Assembly: GCA_025355955.1 (NCBI GenBank)
Contig: JANXYP010000105.1
Span: forward strand, 1 to 52,744
Length of the DNA stretch: 52,744 nt
Direction: 5' to 3'
DNA from: Chloroflexota bacterium
GTDB lineage: Bacteria; Chloroflexota; Chloroflexia; QHBQ01
Shown: positions 1 through 7,229 of the stretch, piece after piece
Position numbering within the stretch: position 1 is the first letter of the stretch
Layout: each line of letters starts with the position of its first letter
Position numbers and translations under genes: made by a program
Notes under the pieces: model-generated
Database searches by the model: none
Told to the model about the DNA's origin: nothing
What the model saw: the letters and a program-made list of their open reading frames with translations, nothing else

Positions 1-1
1 C

Positions 2-1135
2 AAGCTCGGCTACGCCAAAGAGGCGGTCAAGCTGGTGCTGGATCGCTTCAGCCCGCAGGATGCCATCGCGGTTATCGCCTTCAACAGCCGCCACCAGACG
101 GTCATCCCCGCGCAGCTTGCCAACGATGTGAACCGCCCCCGTCTGAAGCGCGACATTGACGCACTGCATCCCTCGGGCGGCACGCGCATGGCTCCCGCGA
201 TGCGCGAGGCGTTGCGCCAGCTTGCCCTCGGCGCACGGCTGGGCGGGCCAGACAATGCGCCGCTCAACCGCATTGTGCTGCTCACCGATGGCCGCACCGA
301 AGCGGAGGCTGATTGCCTAAACGCCGCTACGCTGGCGGGCCAGCAGCATATCGGCGTTACCGCGCTGGGCCTCGGCACCGATTGGAACGAGCGGCTGCTG
401 GACGAAATCGCCGCCCGCACCGGCGGCATTGCCGATTATGTTGACCAGCCCTCGCGCATCGTGGACTACTTCCAGGAGGCGGTGCGTGCATTGCAGCAGG
501 TGGTGATTGACAACGCCACCCTGCGCTTCCGTCTCGCCAACGGGGTCAGTCTGCGTAACACCTACAAGGTAGTGCCGCAAATCAGCCAGCTTGCCTCCGC
601 GCCCAACATCGGGGCCGACCTCGGCGTGGTCAGCGAATACTATCTGGGCCAGATTGAGCGGGGGCGCGGCCAGGCGCTGATGATTGAGATGCTGCTGCCA
701 CCATCGGAGGCGGGCCGCTTCCGCGTCGCCAGCGCCGAGCTAACCTTCGACCTGCCCGCCAGCCGTCAGCGGGGGATGGTGGTCAGTTCCGACATCATCG
801 CCACCTTTACCCCGCCCGCGCAGCTTACCAGCACGCCGCAACCGAATCAGGGGGTGATGAGCGTGGTGGAGAAGGTAGCAGCATACAAGCTGCAAGAGCG
901 GGCGCAGGAAGACCTCGATGCGGGCAACACTGGCGCGGCCATCCAGAAGCTGCAAGGGGCGGCCACGCGGATGCTGTCGCAGGGGGAAATTGAGATGGCC
1001 CAGCGGCTCACCGCCGAGGCGCAGAACCTGCAATCCAACCAGCCGATGAGCGATGAATCGCGCAAGGCGCTCAACTATGGGCTGCGTAAGACGGTGCATC
1101 TCAACCTTAACGACCCCAACAATCCGCTATTCTAA
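2..1135 (+). CDS. von Willebrand factor A domain protein, 5'-truncated by window edge
   Basis: The reading frame is open from base 2, so the true start and the first MIDAS motif (DxSxS) lie upstream of the window; 377 residues are visible. The first ~150 residues look like a vWA fold. The MIDAS threonine is probably the one in GGTRM and the MIDAS aspartate the one in LLTDG, both followed by typical helix/strand alternation. After it comes a beta-rich middle part and a helical C-terminus (around QERAQEDLDAGNTGAAIQKL). The family binds metal and a protein ligand; the partner cannot be read here. No membrane segment is visible in this part. It ends with TAA at 1133-1135, and no obvious terminator follows. 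The domain is fairly sure; the role is unknown. Confidence 0.85.
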   Translation, partial: KLGYAKEAVKLVLDRFSPQDAIAVIAFNSRHQTVIPAQLANDVNRPRLKRDIDALHPSGGTRMAPAMREALRQLALGARLGGPDNAPLNRIVLLTDGRTEAEADCLNAATLAGQQHIGVTALGLGTDWNERLLDEIAARTGGIADYVDQPSRIVDYFQEAVRALQQVVIDNATLRFRLANGVSLRNTYKVVPQISQLASAPNIGADLGVVSEYYLGQIERGRGQALMIEMLLPPSEAGRFRVASAELTFDLPASRQRGMVVSSDIIATFTPPAQLTSTPQPNQGVMSVVEKVAAYKLQERAQEDLDAGNTGAAIQKLQGAATRMLSQGEIEMAQRLTAEAQNLQSNQPMSDESRKALNYGLRKTVHLNLNDPNNPLF

Positions 1136-1413
1136 GTGCTACAAGCCTATAGCGAACGTCTTATCATTACATACAAATGCTGAATGGCTAAATGGCGCAA
1201 GATTGTGAGTGGCTGAAAAGGTCTAAGGGCTGGGGCGTAGCCCCATCGGTGCAGAACATAAATGCTGCAAAGCTATATTGGCCAGTTATATATACGTAGC
1301 AAAAACCAGATCGGCCCGGGATCGGCCTTTAGCCTCAATTATAGGAGGCGAGGGACAGCGCCTGAGTAGACAACTTGCCTGCCCTTCACTTATACCTAAA
1401 GGAGTGTTCTAAA

Positions 1414-1626
1414 ATGGTTCTACCTATGAAGGATATGACTCCCGATCAGCGTGATTTCTTCTATGCTAGCATGGGAGAGCTATCTGAACTAGCGCAATAC
1501 TATGCCGAAGGGGCGACGATGGGAGACCTGGCGCTGAATAACGTAACTACCGCCTTTTTTGTCTCGCTGACAACTGAGGAATTGAAGGGCATACTAAATG
1601 CCACCACCTTCATAAATCATACATAA
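1414..1626 (+). CDS. small hypothetical protein (70 aa)
   Basis: I do not recognise this protein. The start ATG at 1414 is chosen because AAAGGAG (1398-1404) sits 9 nt upstream; an in-frame start at 1375 lacks a comparable site. The product is acidic-amphipathic with no clear membrane segment or cysteine, and predicted helical (MTPDQRDFFYASMGELSELA, then a second helix around TTEELKGILNATT). Its base composition is visibly more AT-rich than its neighbours, which suggests different ancestry. It stands alone: the vWA gene ends 278 nt upstream and a PhzF gene starts 170 nt downstream. The good ribosome site makes it more likely to be real than a chance frame. Confidence 0.55.
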   Translation: MVLPMKDMTPDQRDFFYASMGELSELAQYYAEGATMGDLALNNVTTAFFVSLTTEELKGILNATTFINHT

Positions 1627-1795
1627 ATCATATGGCCGAGAGATTCATGGCCGAACGCAATGGCGCTCCTGCGTGGGCTTCGGATCAACCGGCCAGTGAA
1701 CCCGTTGATAGTCAGACATAAGCATAGCAGGATGCCGCCACTGCCTTCGCTTCCAACCCTCTCCAACTGCAAGAGGCAGCAAAAAGGAGACAATT

Positions 1796-2596
1796 ATGAG
1801 CCAGAGCATAATCCACGTAGACGCATTTACCAACCAGCCGTTCGCGGGCAATCCGGCAGGGGTGTGTATCCTGCCCACGCCAGGCGATGCCGCATGGATG
1901 CAGCTTGTCGCCCGCGAGATGAGCCTGCCGGAGACCGCCTTCCTGCACCAGCAGGACGATGGCTATAGCCTGCGCTGGTTCACCCCGCTGACCGAGGTTG
2001 ACCTGTGCGGTCACGCCACCCTTGCCAGCGCCCATGTGCTGTGGGAGCAGGGCCACCTCAAGCCCGACCAGCAGGCCCGCTTCCACACCCGCAGCGGGCT
2101 GCTGACCGCCACACGCAGCGGCGACTGGATTGAGCTTGACTTCCCCGCCGCGCCCGAACACCAGACCACAGAGTATGCCCATCTCAGCGAGGCACTGGGG
2201 GTGAGGCCGATGTATGTGGGCAAGAACCAGTGGGATTATCTGATCGAGGTCGGCTCCGAGGAGATGGTGCGGCAGATGAAGCCCGACTTTGCGGCGCTGC
2301 GTAAGGTGCCGATTCGCGGCATTATGGTGACAAGCGCGGCCAGCACGCCTGGCTACGATTTCGTCTCCCGCTTCTTCGCCCCTGGGGTGGGCATTGATGA
2401 AGACCCCGTAACTGGTTCGGCGCATAGCTGCCTCGGCCCATACTGGGGCAAGCGGCTGGGCAAGGATGAGATGGTCGCTTATCAGGCATCGGCACGCGGC
2501 GGCGTGGTGCGGGTGCGGCTTAGTGGCGACCGTGTGATGCTGGGCGGCCAGGCAGTCACGGTGATGCAGGGCGAGCTAGTCGCGGGTGGGAGATAG
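1796..2596 (+). CDS. PhzF-family isomerase/epimerase (first of tandem pair)
   Basis: A 266-residue protein of normal PhzF length. It has the N-terminal FxVDAFTNQPFAGNPAGV signature, the LPETAF segment whose Glu46 matches the catalytic base of PhzF, the CGHATLASAHVL motif, and the C-terminal DEDPVTGSAHSCLGPYW motif that closes the second half of the diaminopimelate-epimerase-like fold. Family members catalyse isomerisation or small-molecule proton transfer; the substrate cannot be told, and no other phenazine genes are nearby. The start ATG is supported by AAAAAGGAGA at 1781-1790. It lies 4 nt upstream of a close paralogue, so the two are almost certainly co-transcribed. Confidence 0.93.
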   Translation: MSQSIIHVDAFTNQPFAGNPAGVCILPTPGDAAWMQLVAREMSLPETAFLHQQDDGYSLRWFTPLTEVDLCGHATLASAHVLWEQGHLKPDQQARFHTRSGLLTATRSGDWIELDFPAAPEHQTTEYAHLSEALGVRPMYVGKNQWDYLIEVGSEEMVRQMKPDFAALRKVPIRGIMVTSAASTPGYDFVSRFFAPGVGIDEDPVTGSAHSCLGPYWGKRLGKDEMVAYQASARGGVVRVRLSGDRVMLGGQAVTVMQGELVAGGR

Positions 2597-2600
2597 AGGC

Positions 2601-3392
2601 GTGGCAATCAGCATATTTCAGGTGGATGCGTTCAGCGACAGGAAGTTTGCGGGCAACCCAGCGGCAGTCTGTCTGCTGGACGAAGCCGCCGACGCGGGTT
2701 GGATGCAACGAGTCGCGCAGGAGACCGGCCTGCCCGCCACTGCGTTTCTGCACCAACAAGAGGGTGGCTACGCACTACGCTGGTTCACCCCTACCATCGA
2801 GTTGCCGCTATGCGGGCATGGCACGCTGGCAAGCGCCCATGTGCTGTTCGAGAGCGGGCGGGTGCCGCGCAACGCTCATGCCCAATTCTACACTCAGGCT
2901 GGCACACTATCCGCGTGGCTAGACGAAGGCTGGATCCAGCTTGACTTCCCCGCGCAGCCGGTCAGCAAGGCAGACGAGCCAGCGGATCTGGCTGCTGCGC
3001 TGGGTGATGTGACAATCAGCGGCGTGTACCGCAATGCGGCAAAGTATATGGTGGAGCTTGGCAGCGAGGAGCAGGTTCGCAACGCCCGCCCCAACTTTGC
3101 TGCCTTGCGCGACATCCCCGCCGACGGCGTGGTTATTACCAGCGCGGCCAGCACGCCCGGCTACGATTTCGTCTCCCGCTACTTTGCGCCCAACCATGGC
3201 ATTGATGAGGATGCGGTAACTGGCTCGGCGCACACCGCGCTAGCCCCATTCTGGACGGCGCGACTGGGACGCAACCCGCTGGTCGGCTATCAGGCATCGG
3301 CACGCGGCGGCACGGTGCGGGTGAAGATGAACGACGACCGCGTACAACTTGGCGGACAGGCGATAACGGTAATGCGAGGTGAGCTAGCCTGA
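2601..3392 (+). CDS. PhzF-family protein lacking the catalytic Glu (second of tandem pair)
   Basis: 263 residues, clearly paralogous to the preceding gene: both share FxVDAF, FAGNPA, CGHxTLASAHVL and a nearly identical DNA stretch (around 2335 and 3142). The start is taken as GTG 2601, which lines up with the paralogue's N-terminus and leaves a 4-nt gap to its stop; an in-frame GTG at 2586 would overlap the upstream gene. The position of the catalytic Glu in LPETAF is here LPATAF (GCC codon), so the usual acid/base chemistry is probably lost or altered. The DEDAVTGSAH motif is intact. It may be a heterodimer partner or a protein that only binds ligand. It converges with the membrane protein gene 12 nt downstream. 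Confidence 0.9.
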   Translation: MAISIFQVDAFSDRKFAGNPAAVCLLDEAADAGWMQRVAQETGLPATAFLHQQEGGYALRWFTPTIELPLCGHGTLASAHVLFESGRVPRNAHAQFYTQAGTLSAWLDEGWIQLDFPAQPVSKADEPADLAAALGDVTISGVYRNAAKYMVELGSEEQVRNARPNFAALRDIPADGVVITSAASTPGYDFVSRYFAPNHGIDEDAVTGSAHTALAPFWTARLGRNPLVGYQASARGGTVRVKMNDDRVQLGGQAITVMRGELA

Positions 3393-3404
3393 CAGTCTTT
3401 CGGT

Positions 3405-3926
3405 TTAAGGGATGAAAAACAGGTGCAGCAAAACGATACTAGCAGCGGTGGCACAGAGAATAGCGGTAAGTCCCAGCCAACCCCGAACTGCTGCTCGATA
3501 TGACCCATGGCGATAACGCAAGCCCACGCTACCAGCTACCCACGCACAGAGCGTGAATGGAATGGCGAAAAGAAGGCCAAGCGCGGTAAAGCAAGGGTCA
3601 AAGATTGGACCAAGGCTACCTGGATGCGGATGATACAAATAAGACTCGACGAAGCCAGTAAGCCAGATAGCGACGAGCAAACCGACTGCTCCGCTAATAG
3701 GCGCGGCCACTGCCCAGCTTGTAGCATCGCGTTCAAGGTGTGAAGGTTCCCGTTCACCAGCTTGGGGTTGATTTAGCTCAGGTGTAGGCACATCCAGTAT
3801 TAGGCCGCCAGCAGATTTAGACTGTGGTACATAATCAGGTATTGATACTTCCTCATCTTCCCACTCTGGCAGGTGTATCGGTCTAGGGGCAGGCCGCTGC
3901 TCATCTGGCTTAAGTTCGCCGCTCAT
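3405..3926 (-). CDS. membrane protein of unknown function
   Basis: 173 residues. The first ~85 residues are hydrophilic, proline- and acid-rich (for example LPEWEDEEVSIPDYVPQS) and presumably cytoplasmic. They are followed by three or four hydrophobic segments: AVAAPISGAVGLLVAIWLTG, a second from LGLLFAIPFTLCAWVAGSVG, and a last one from WLGLTAILCATAASIVLLHL. I do not recognise a family. Start ATG at 3924-3926 with a GAAGGA-like site upstream. The gene is convergent with the PhzF pair and has 490 nt of non-coding DNA on its upstream side. Confidence 0.6.
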   Translation of the reverse strand: MSGELKPDEQRPAPRPIHLPEWEDEEVSIPDYVPQSKSAGGLILDVPTPELNQPQAGEREPSHLERDATSWAVAAPISGAVGLLVAIWLTGFVESYLYHPHPGSLGPIFDPCFTALGLLFAIPFTLCAWVAGSVGLRYRHGSYRAAVRGWLGLTAILCATAASIVLLHLFFIP

Positions 3927-4419
3927 TGTTCGTCCTTCGCCAACCTACTGCATTGCCTCTTTGGTGCTTGCGATAATTGTGGTAGCGCTTCGGCGATCGG
4001 GCTACGCCCCCATCCCCCGGTAACTCGGCGGCCTTGCGCCAGCCGATAGGCATTAGTGCGCTTCAACCTTACCTCTCACCAAACCTCTCCCCCAAGGGGA
4101 GCGGCTTTTTGCTTTCCCCACATCAGTTTGTCCTCACCCCATTATACACCTTGCTCGCCAGTAAGTGCGTTATGTTCAATTGCTGCTTTTTATGAGAGAC
4201 CGATGACGGGTGTGATACAAGTTATTGGGTAGCTTATTCGCTCACCAGGGCGGGCCACCGCCCGCCCCTACGTTTACCCAATAACTGGTAACACTCCCAC
4301 CAATGACAACCATAGTGCGATCTAAGCAGCAAAGTGCTAAAATACAGGCAGTAGCAATCCATCATGCAAACGCAAGAATGAAGCAGGCTGCGCCGTGCTA
4401 GCTAATTTGGGGATATAAG
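3927..4419. other. gene-poor interval, 493 bp
   Basis: No convincing coding frame. It holds a CCTCTCCCCC/GGGGAG palindrome of the family seen elsewhere in the window (about 4086-4110) and an inverted-repeat element at 4220-4286. The upstream region of the HTH fragment (ATG 4420) lies at the right end, where GGGGAT provides a plausible ribosome site. No strong promoter match was found. Confidence 0.5.
4220..4286. repeat. inverted-repeat element with GC-rich core (TIR AGTTATTGGGTA)
   Basis: AGTTATTGGGTA at 4220-4231 is perfectly inverted as TACCCAATAACT at 4275-4286, and the similarity continues imperfectly outward for ~10 nt. The centre is the palindromic core GGGCGGGCCACCGCCCGCCC. The same core occurs at 20.5, 33.7, 33.8 and 37.9 kb within different terminal repeats. 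It looks like a non-autonomous miniature element. Confidence 0.7.
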
Positions 4420-4701
4420 ATGCAGGACAACGAACCGCTTGATTTCGCCGCAATGCTCGATTGGTACCGCCATCGTGCGCGGCTCAATCTGCACGAGCTT
4501 GCCACAGCGGGCAATATTCCATTCTACACTATTCGCAACTGGGCGTGGGGCGCTACTTTGCCAAGCGAATGGCGTGATGTGGTATTGCTCGCCCGCGCTC
4601 TGAAACTTAGTGAGGCGGAGGCTGGCCCTTTCCTTATCGCTGCCGGTCATCATACCAGAGTATCGTGCTGGCAAACATCGGCACCGCTTACGCTGGTATA
4701 G
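4420..4701 (+). pseudogene. HTH domain fragment of a regulator, joined out of frame to TPR repeats
   Basis: Residues 1-80 form a helix-turn-helix domain: FAAMLDWYRHRARLNLHELA, then IPFYTIRNWAWGATLPSEW and RDVVLLARALKLSEAEAG, ending near AAGHHT. The same domain occurs at 6972-7229 (VRNWTKG...WRDVLKLARVLNL). In Chloroflexota and actinobacteria such domains usually head NB-ARC-TPR signalling proteins. After about base 4655 the frame loses similarity (RVSCWQTSAPLTLV), while the +1-shifted frame continues directly into TPR repeats. The simplest reading is a deletion of the NB-ARC centre with a frame change, leaving an HTH stub. ATG at 4420 has GGGGAT upstream. The stub could still be translated as a 93-residue DNA-binding protein. 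Confidence 0.65.
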
Positions 4702-5270
4702 GTGAGCCTGATAGAGCGATCGAGTACCTACGGCGCGGGCTGGAGGTCGCCGACGAGATTGGCTACCAACGCTACCAGAGCTTCTGCCTGAACCATCTGG
4801 GGTCCAGCTACCTGACTATCGGCCAGCGAACGGAGGCGCTGGCCTGCGCGGAGCAGGCATATGCGCTGGCGCAGGCGATTGGTGAGCGGCAGTACGAAAA
4901 TGGCGCACTTGGTCTCATCGGTGAAGTCTACTTGATACAGGGTGAGTTGGCAGTGGGATGGCACTACCTGAGTCGAGCCATCGAGGTTGCCCAACAGATC
5001 GGCCATGCTCGTGGCCTAAGCCGACACTGGCACAATCTGGCCCAGCTCTGCATCGGACTGGCACGCTACGAGGATGCGCTGACCTGCCTATTCAAGGCTC
5101 GCACCCTGCGTCAGCAGTCAGCGGACTTTCGTCTACCTGCCACTGAGCAGCTGATCACTGAAGTCAGTCAGATGGTGGGGGCGGGGGAACGGGCCACGCT
5201 ACTCGCCAGCGCCGAAGAGAAGGCGGCGTTGACCGATTGGCGGCCACCCCGCCGCGCCACTGTGATATAA
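4665..5270 (+). pseudogene. TPR-repeat C-terminal remnant of the same broken regulator
   Basis: 201 residues from GTG 4665, made of four to five tetratricopeptide repeats (IGEPDRAIEYLRRGLEVADE, then IGQRTEALACAEQAYALAQA, and so on). In frame upstream the codons read SSYQSIVLANIGTAYAG, so the first repeat is entered without a proper start, and there is no convincing ribosome site. Together with the HTH stub that overlaps it by 37 nt in another frame, this looks like the tail of an HTH-NB-ARC-TPR protein whose ATPase domain is gone. TPRs bind peptides or proteins. It ends with TAA at 5268-5270, inside a promoter-like TGATATAAT. Confidence 0.6.
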
Positions 5271-5271
5271 T
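5263..5271 (+). promoter_or_regulatory. extended -10 promoter candidate for the TPR gene
   Basis: TGATATAAT matches the extended -10 consensus TGnTATAAT and lies 67 nt before the ATG at 5339. The -35 region is not obvious. It overlaps the stop of the preceding fragment, so the downstream TPR gene may have its own promoter. The same 9-mer precedes acsA. Confidence 0.45.
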
Positions 5272-5338
5272 GCTGAACGGAAGGCGCAGGCAGATGGTTG
5301 GCGCAAATTGCAGCGCTTGCCTGTGGTGGTGATCGCTA

Positions 5339-6472
5339 ATGAATGAGGAAGAGGGTAACGTTCTCAAACGAGATGACAACGTAACTGGCGTGGTGGCTCG
5401 ACTTGATCAGGCCCAGGCCGAGTTGGAGCGGGGCGATGCCGACCGCGCCCAATCCATCCTCAGCTCGTTGGGTAGGGGGGATTTGCCGCGTTATACCCAG
5501 ATGCGCTACCGCTACCTATGGGGCTGGACTCATCTGCGGGGCAGGCATTATCGGGATGCAGATATGGATCTCACCACCGCATTGGCACTGGCAAAGCAAC
5601 TGGATGAGCGTGAATACGTTGCCCGCATCAACTACCGCATCGGTGTCAATCATTACCGCCAGAGTGAGTTCGCTGACGCAGAGCGCTACTTCTTGCGCTG
5701 CTGGAACGCGATTTATGAGGGTGAGGTGCGCGACCTGCTGTTCAGGATGTACGTCGATCATAGTCTGGGCAACTGTTCATTGCGTCTTGGCCGGTTCGTC
5801 GGCGCGGCCAGTCATTACCGCGATGCGCTCAGTTACGGCGCGGATGTTGATGACCGCAAATGGGTTAGCTCGGTCTACTGGGGCCTGGGGCTTGCCTACC
5901 TGCAACAGGGTGAGGTTGCTCTGGCAAAGCTAGCTCTGGAGGAAAGCCTGTATTTGGCGGAGCAGGCGGCTGCCGACTCCTTCCTGGTAGAGGTAAGTGC
6001 GATGTATGCAGTGGCTCTGATCGAACTGAACCAGGCACGGGCCGCCGAGCAGGAACTGAGGCGCACCATCTACCTGAGTAGGCAAGTCGGCAACAGCCGG
6101 ATCCTGGCGCTTGCCTATGGCTGCCTGGCCGAAGCGCAGCTGATTGATGAGAGGCTAAGCGAAGCGCGGGCCACCGCCACGCAGGCGCTTGTCGAGGCTG
6201 AGTGCGAAGGGATCAGCTCCCTCGATCGCGCTCAGGTGCAGCTTGTTCACGCCAAAGTGCTGACCGTGGCTCGGGAGCGAGGGGCGGCAGACAACGCATA
6301 CAGCGCCGCAGAACTGGGGATGAGTACGAGCGGAGACGATGTGAAATATGCCGACCTGCTTCGTGACTATGCCAGAGCGCTGATTAGTTGGCGGGAATAC
6401 GAACGGGCAGCAGTGAAGCTGGGGTTGGCCTGCTACCTGCTCAGGCCATACTGGCGCATATGGTTCGATTAG
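5339..6472 (+). CDS. TPR-repeat protein (377 aa)
   Basis: Starts at ATG 5339 (a second ATG follows at codon 3-4). From residue ~20 to the end it consists of about eight tetratricopeptide-like helix pairs, for example ARLDQAQAELERGDADRAQS, then YRIGVNHYRQSEFADAERYF and YWGLGLAYLQQGEVALAKLA. There is no HTH, signal peptide or membrane segment, so it is a cytoplasmic binding scaffold. It resembles the peptide-sensing half of TPR regulators (RRNPP/Rap-like) or the tail of NB-ARC-TPR proteins, but no residue proves this. It is followed by a strong hairpin at 6483-6516 and, on the other strand, by a small exported-peptide gene. It is intact, unlike the fragments upstream. Confidence 0.8.
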   Translation: MNEEEGNVLKRDDNVTGVVARLDQAQAELERGDADRAQSILSSLGRGDLPRYTQMRYRYLWGWTHLRGRHYRDADMDLTTALALAKQLDEREYVARINYRIGVNHYRQSEFADAERYFLRCWNAIYEGEVRDLLFRMYVDHSLGNCSLRLGRFVGAASHYRDALSYGADVDDRKWVSSVYWGLGLAYLQQGEVALAKLALEESLYLAEQAAADSFLVEVSAMYAVALIELNQARAAEQELRRTIYLSRQVGNSRILALAYGCLAEAQLIDERLSEARATATQALVEAECEGISSLDRAQVQLVHAKVLTVARERGAADNAYSAAELGMSTSGDDVKYADLLRDYARALISWREYERAAVKLGLACYLLRPYWRIWFD

Positions 6473-6482
6473 AGGGAACAGC

Positions 6483-6516
6483 AACAAGCCTTCACCTGGT
6501 TGGGTGAAGGCTTGTT
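6483..6516. terminator. strong 14-bp hairpin after the TPR gene
   Basis: AACAAGCCTTCACC (6483-6496) pairs perfectly with GGTGAAGGCTTGTT (6503-6516) around a 6-nt loop. The flanks are not T-rich, so it is either a terminator without a clear U-tract, working in both directions between convergent genes, or an RNA-stabilising hairpin. Confidence 0.6.
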
Positions 6517-6649
6517 CGAGTATCGAACGCCATAGTAGCAGGTCCGCTTGTCATCGTCTGCGTCCTGTAGATATTCGTAGTCGCTTTTAAGTTGCCCTCC
6601 CCAGCGTCAGGGAGGGGCGGCGCAAGCGAGGGCAGTGGCGGACAGGCGA

Positions 6650-6799
6650 TTAGTCGGGGCAGTCGGGATCGACGATCGGACAGGCTCCTGCGGCGGGTAC
6701 GTTGCCGAAGCCAGGGCCGCTATGTTGCTCCAGACTGGCGAAGATGCCGCTGAACAGCAGTCCAGCGAGTAGCAGCGCCAGGCCAAGTTTCTTCAACAT
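6650..6799 (-). CDS. small exported or membrane-anchored peptide (49 aa)
   Basis: The ATG at 6797-6799 is preceded on the minus strand by GGAAAGGAG with good spacing, so I choose it over a longer frame that starts near 7003. The product has a basic N-terminus (MLKKLG), a hydrophobic core (LALLLAGLLFSGIFA) like a signal peptide or anchor, then a short polar tail ending ACPIVDPDCPD with two cysteines six residues apart. It is a plausible secreted peptide or disulfide-closed microprotein. It is divergent from an HTH-membrane regulator and convergent with a TPR protein, a setting that recalls peptide-signalling pairs, but no function is shown. Confidence 0.6.
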   Translation of the reverse strand: MLKKLGLALLLAGLLFSGIFASLEQHSGPGFGNVPAAGACPIVDPDCPD

Positions 6800-6845
6800 T
6801 GGTTTTACTCCTTTCCCTTTAGATTTGATCGCTTTAGCAAGCGGC

Positions 6846-6935
6846 ACTGGCCAGTGGTTCCTTGCAACGTCAATCTTAAGGGCAAAGGGGTGATCAAAGC
6901 TGCCCCTTGTGGGGGCAGTGAGGAGGTCAAAGCTG
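6846..6935. promoter_or_regulatory. possible operator region between the divergent peptide and HTH genes
   Basis: The intergenic region holds a perfect palindrome ACTGGCCAGT (6846-6855), a direct repeat TCAAAGCTG at 6894-6902 and 6927-6935 (33 nt apart, about three helical turns), and a hairpin CTGCCCC/GGGGCAG (6900-6906 with 6912-6918) between them. Such symmetry between divergent genes, one encoding an HTH protein, suggests autoregulation. No good -35/-10 pair was found. Confidence 0.35.
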
Positions 6936-6971
6936 GGGGTTAAACTGGAACGTTTATCAGGGGGCAGTGTA

Positions 6972-7229
6972 GTGGAGAGAAACAGCGGACAAATCACCGA
7001 CAAAGTCAGCTTCGCTGATTTGCTGCGTAGCGAAACAGAAGGGGCGCGCCTCAGCTATAACCAGCTGGCCGAGCAGGCGGGGCTACCCTTCTATACTGTG
7101 CGTAACTGGACCAAGGGGAACAGCGCAACCGCGCGACTGGCGCGATGTGCTGAAGCTCGCCCGGGTACTGAACCTCGACGAGCAGGCAGTGGATCGGCTG
7201 TTGGGAGCTGCCAATCATCCGCCGCTTGA
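6972..7229 (+). pseudogene. N-terminal HTH part of a frameshifted HTH-membrane regulator
   Basis: Start taken as GTG 6972, with CAGGGGG about 7 nt upstream. The frame encodes an HTH domain (FADLLRSETEGARLSYNQLA, LPFYTVRNWTKG) and then loses similarity. Removing one G from GGGG at 7115-7118 restores the continuation GTAQPRDWRDVLKLARVL, which matches the HTH at 4420 (SEWRDVVLLARAL) and runs on into the frame of the next entry. The two pieces are therefore one gene of ~374 residues with a +1 frameshift. A homopolymer sequencing error or a real phase-variable or decayed site are both possible. Confidence 0.65.

Noticed and set aside
1233-1246. GGGGC-GTA-GCCCC hairpin as terminator of the vWA gene
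   Set aside because: Stem of five bp, 100 nt after the stop and no T-run; too weak to call.
6650-7003. Longer version of the small exported peptide (117 aa from an upstream ATG)
   Set aside because: It would overlap the divergent HTH gene's start and put the hydrophobic segment in the middle; the inner ATG has the better ribosome site.
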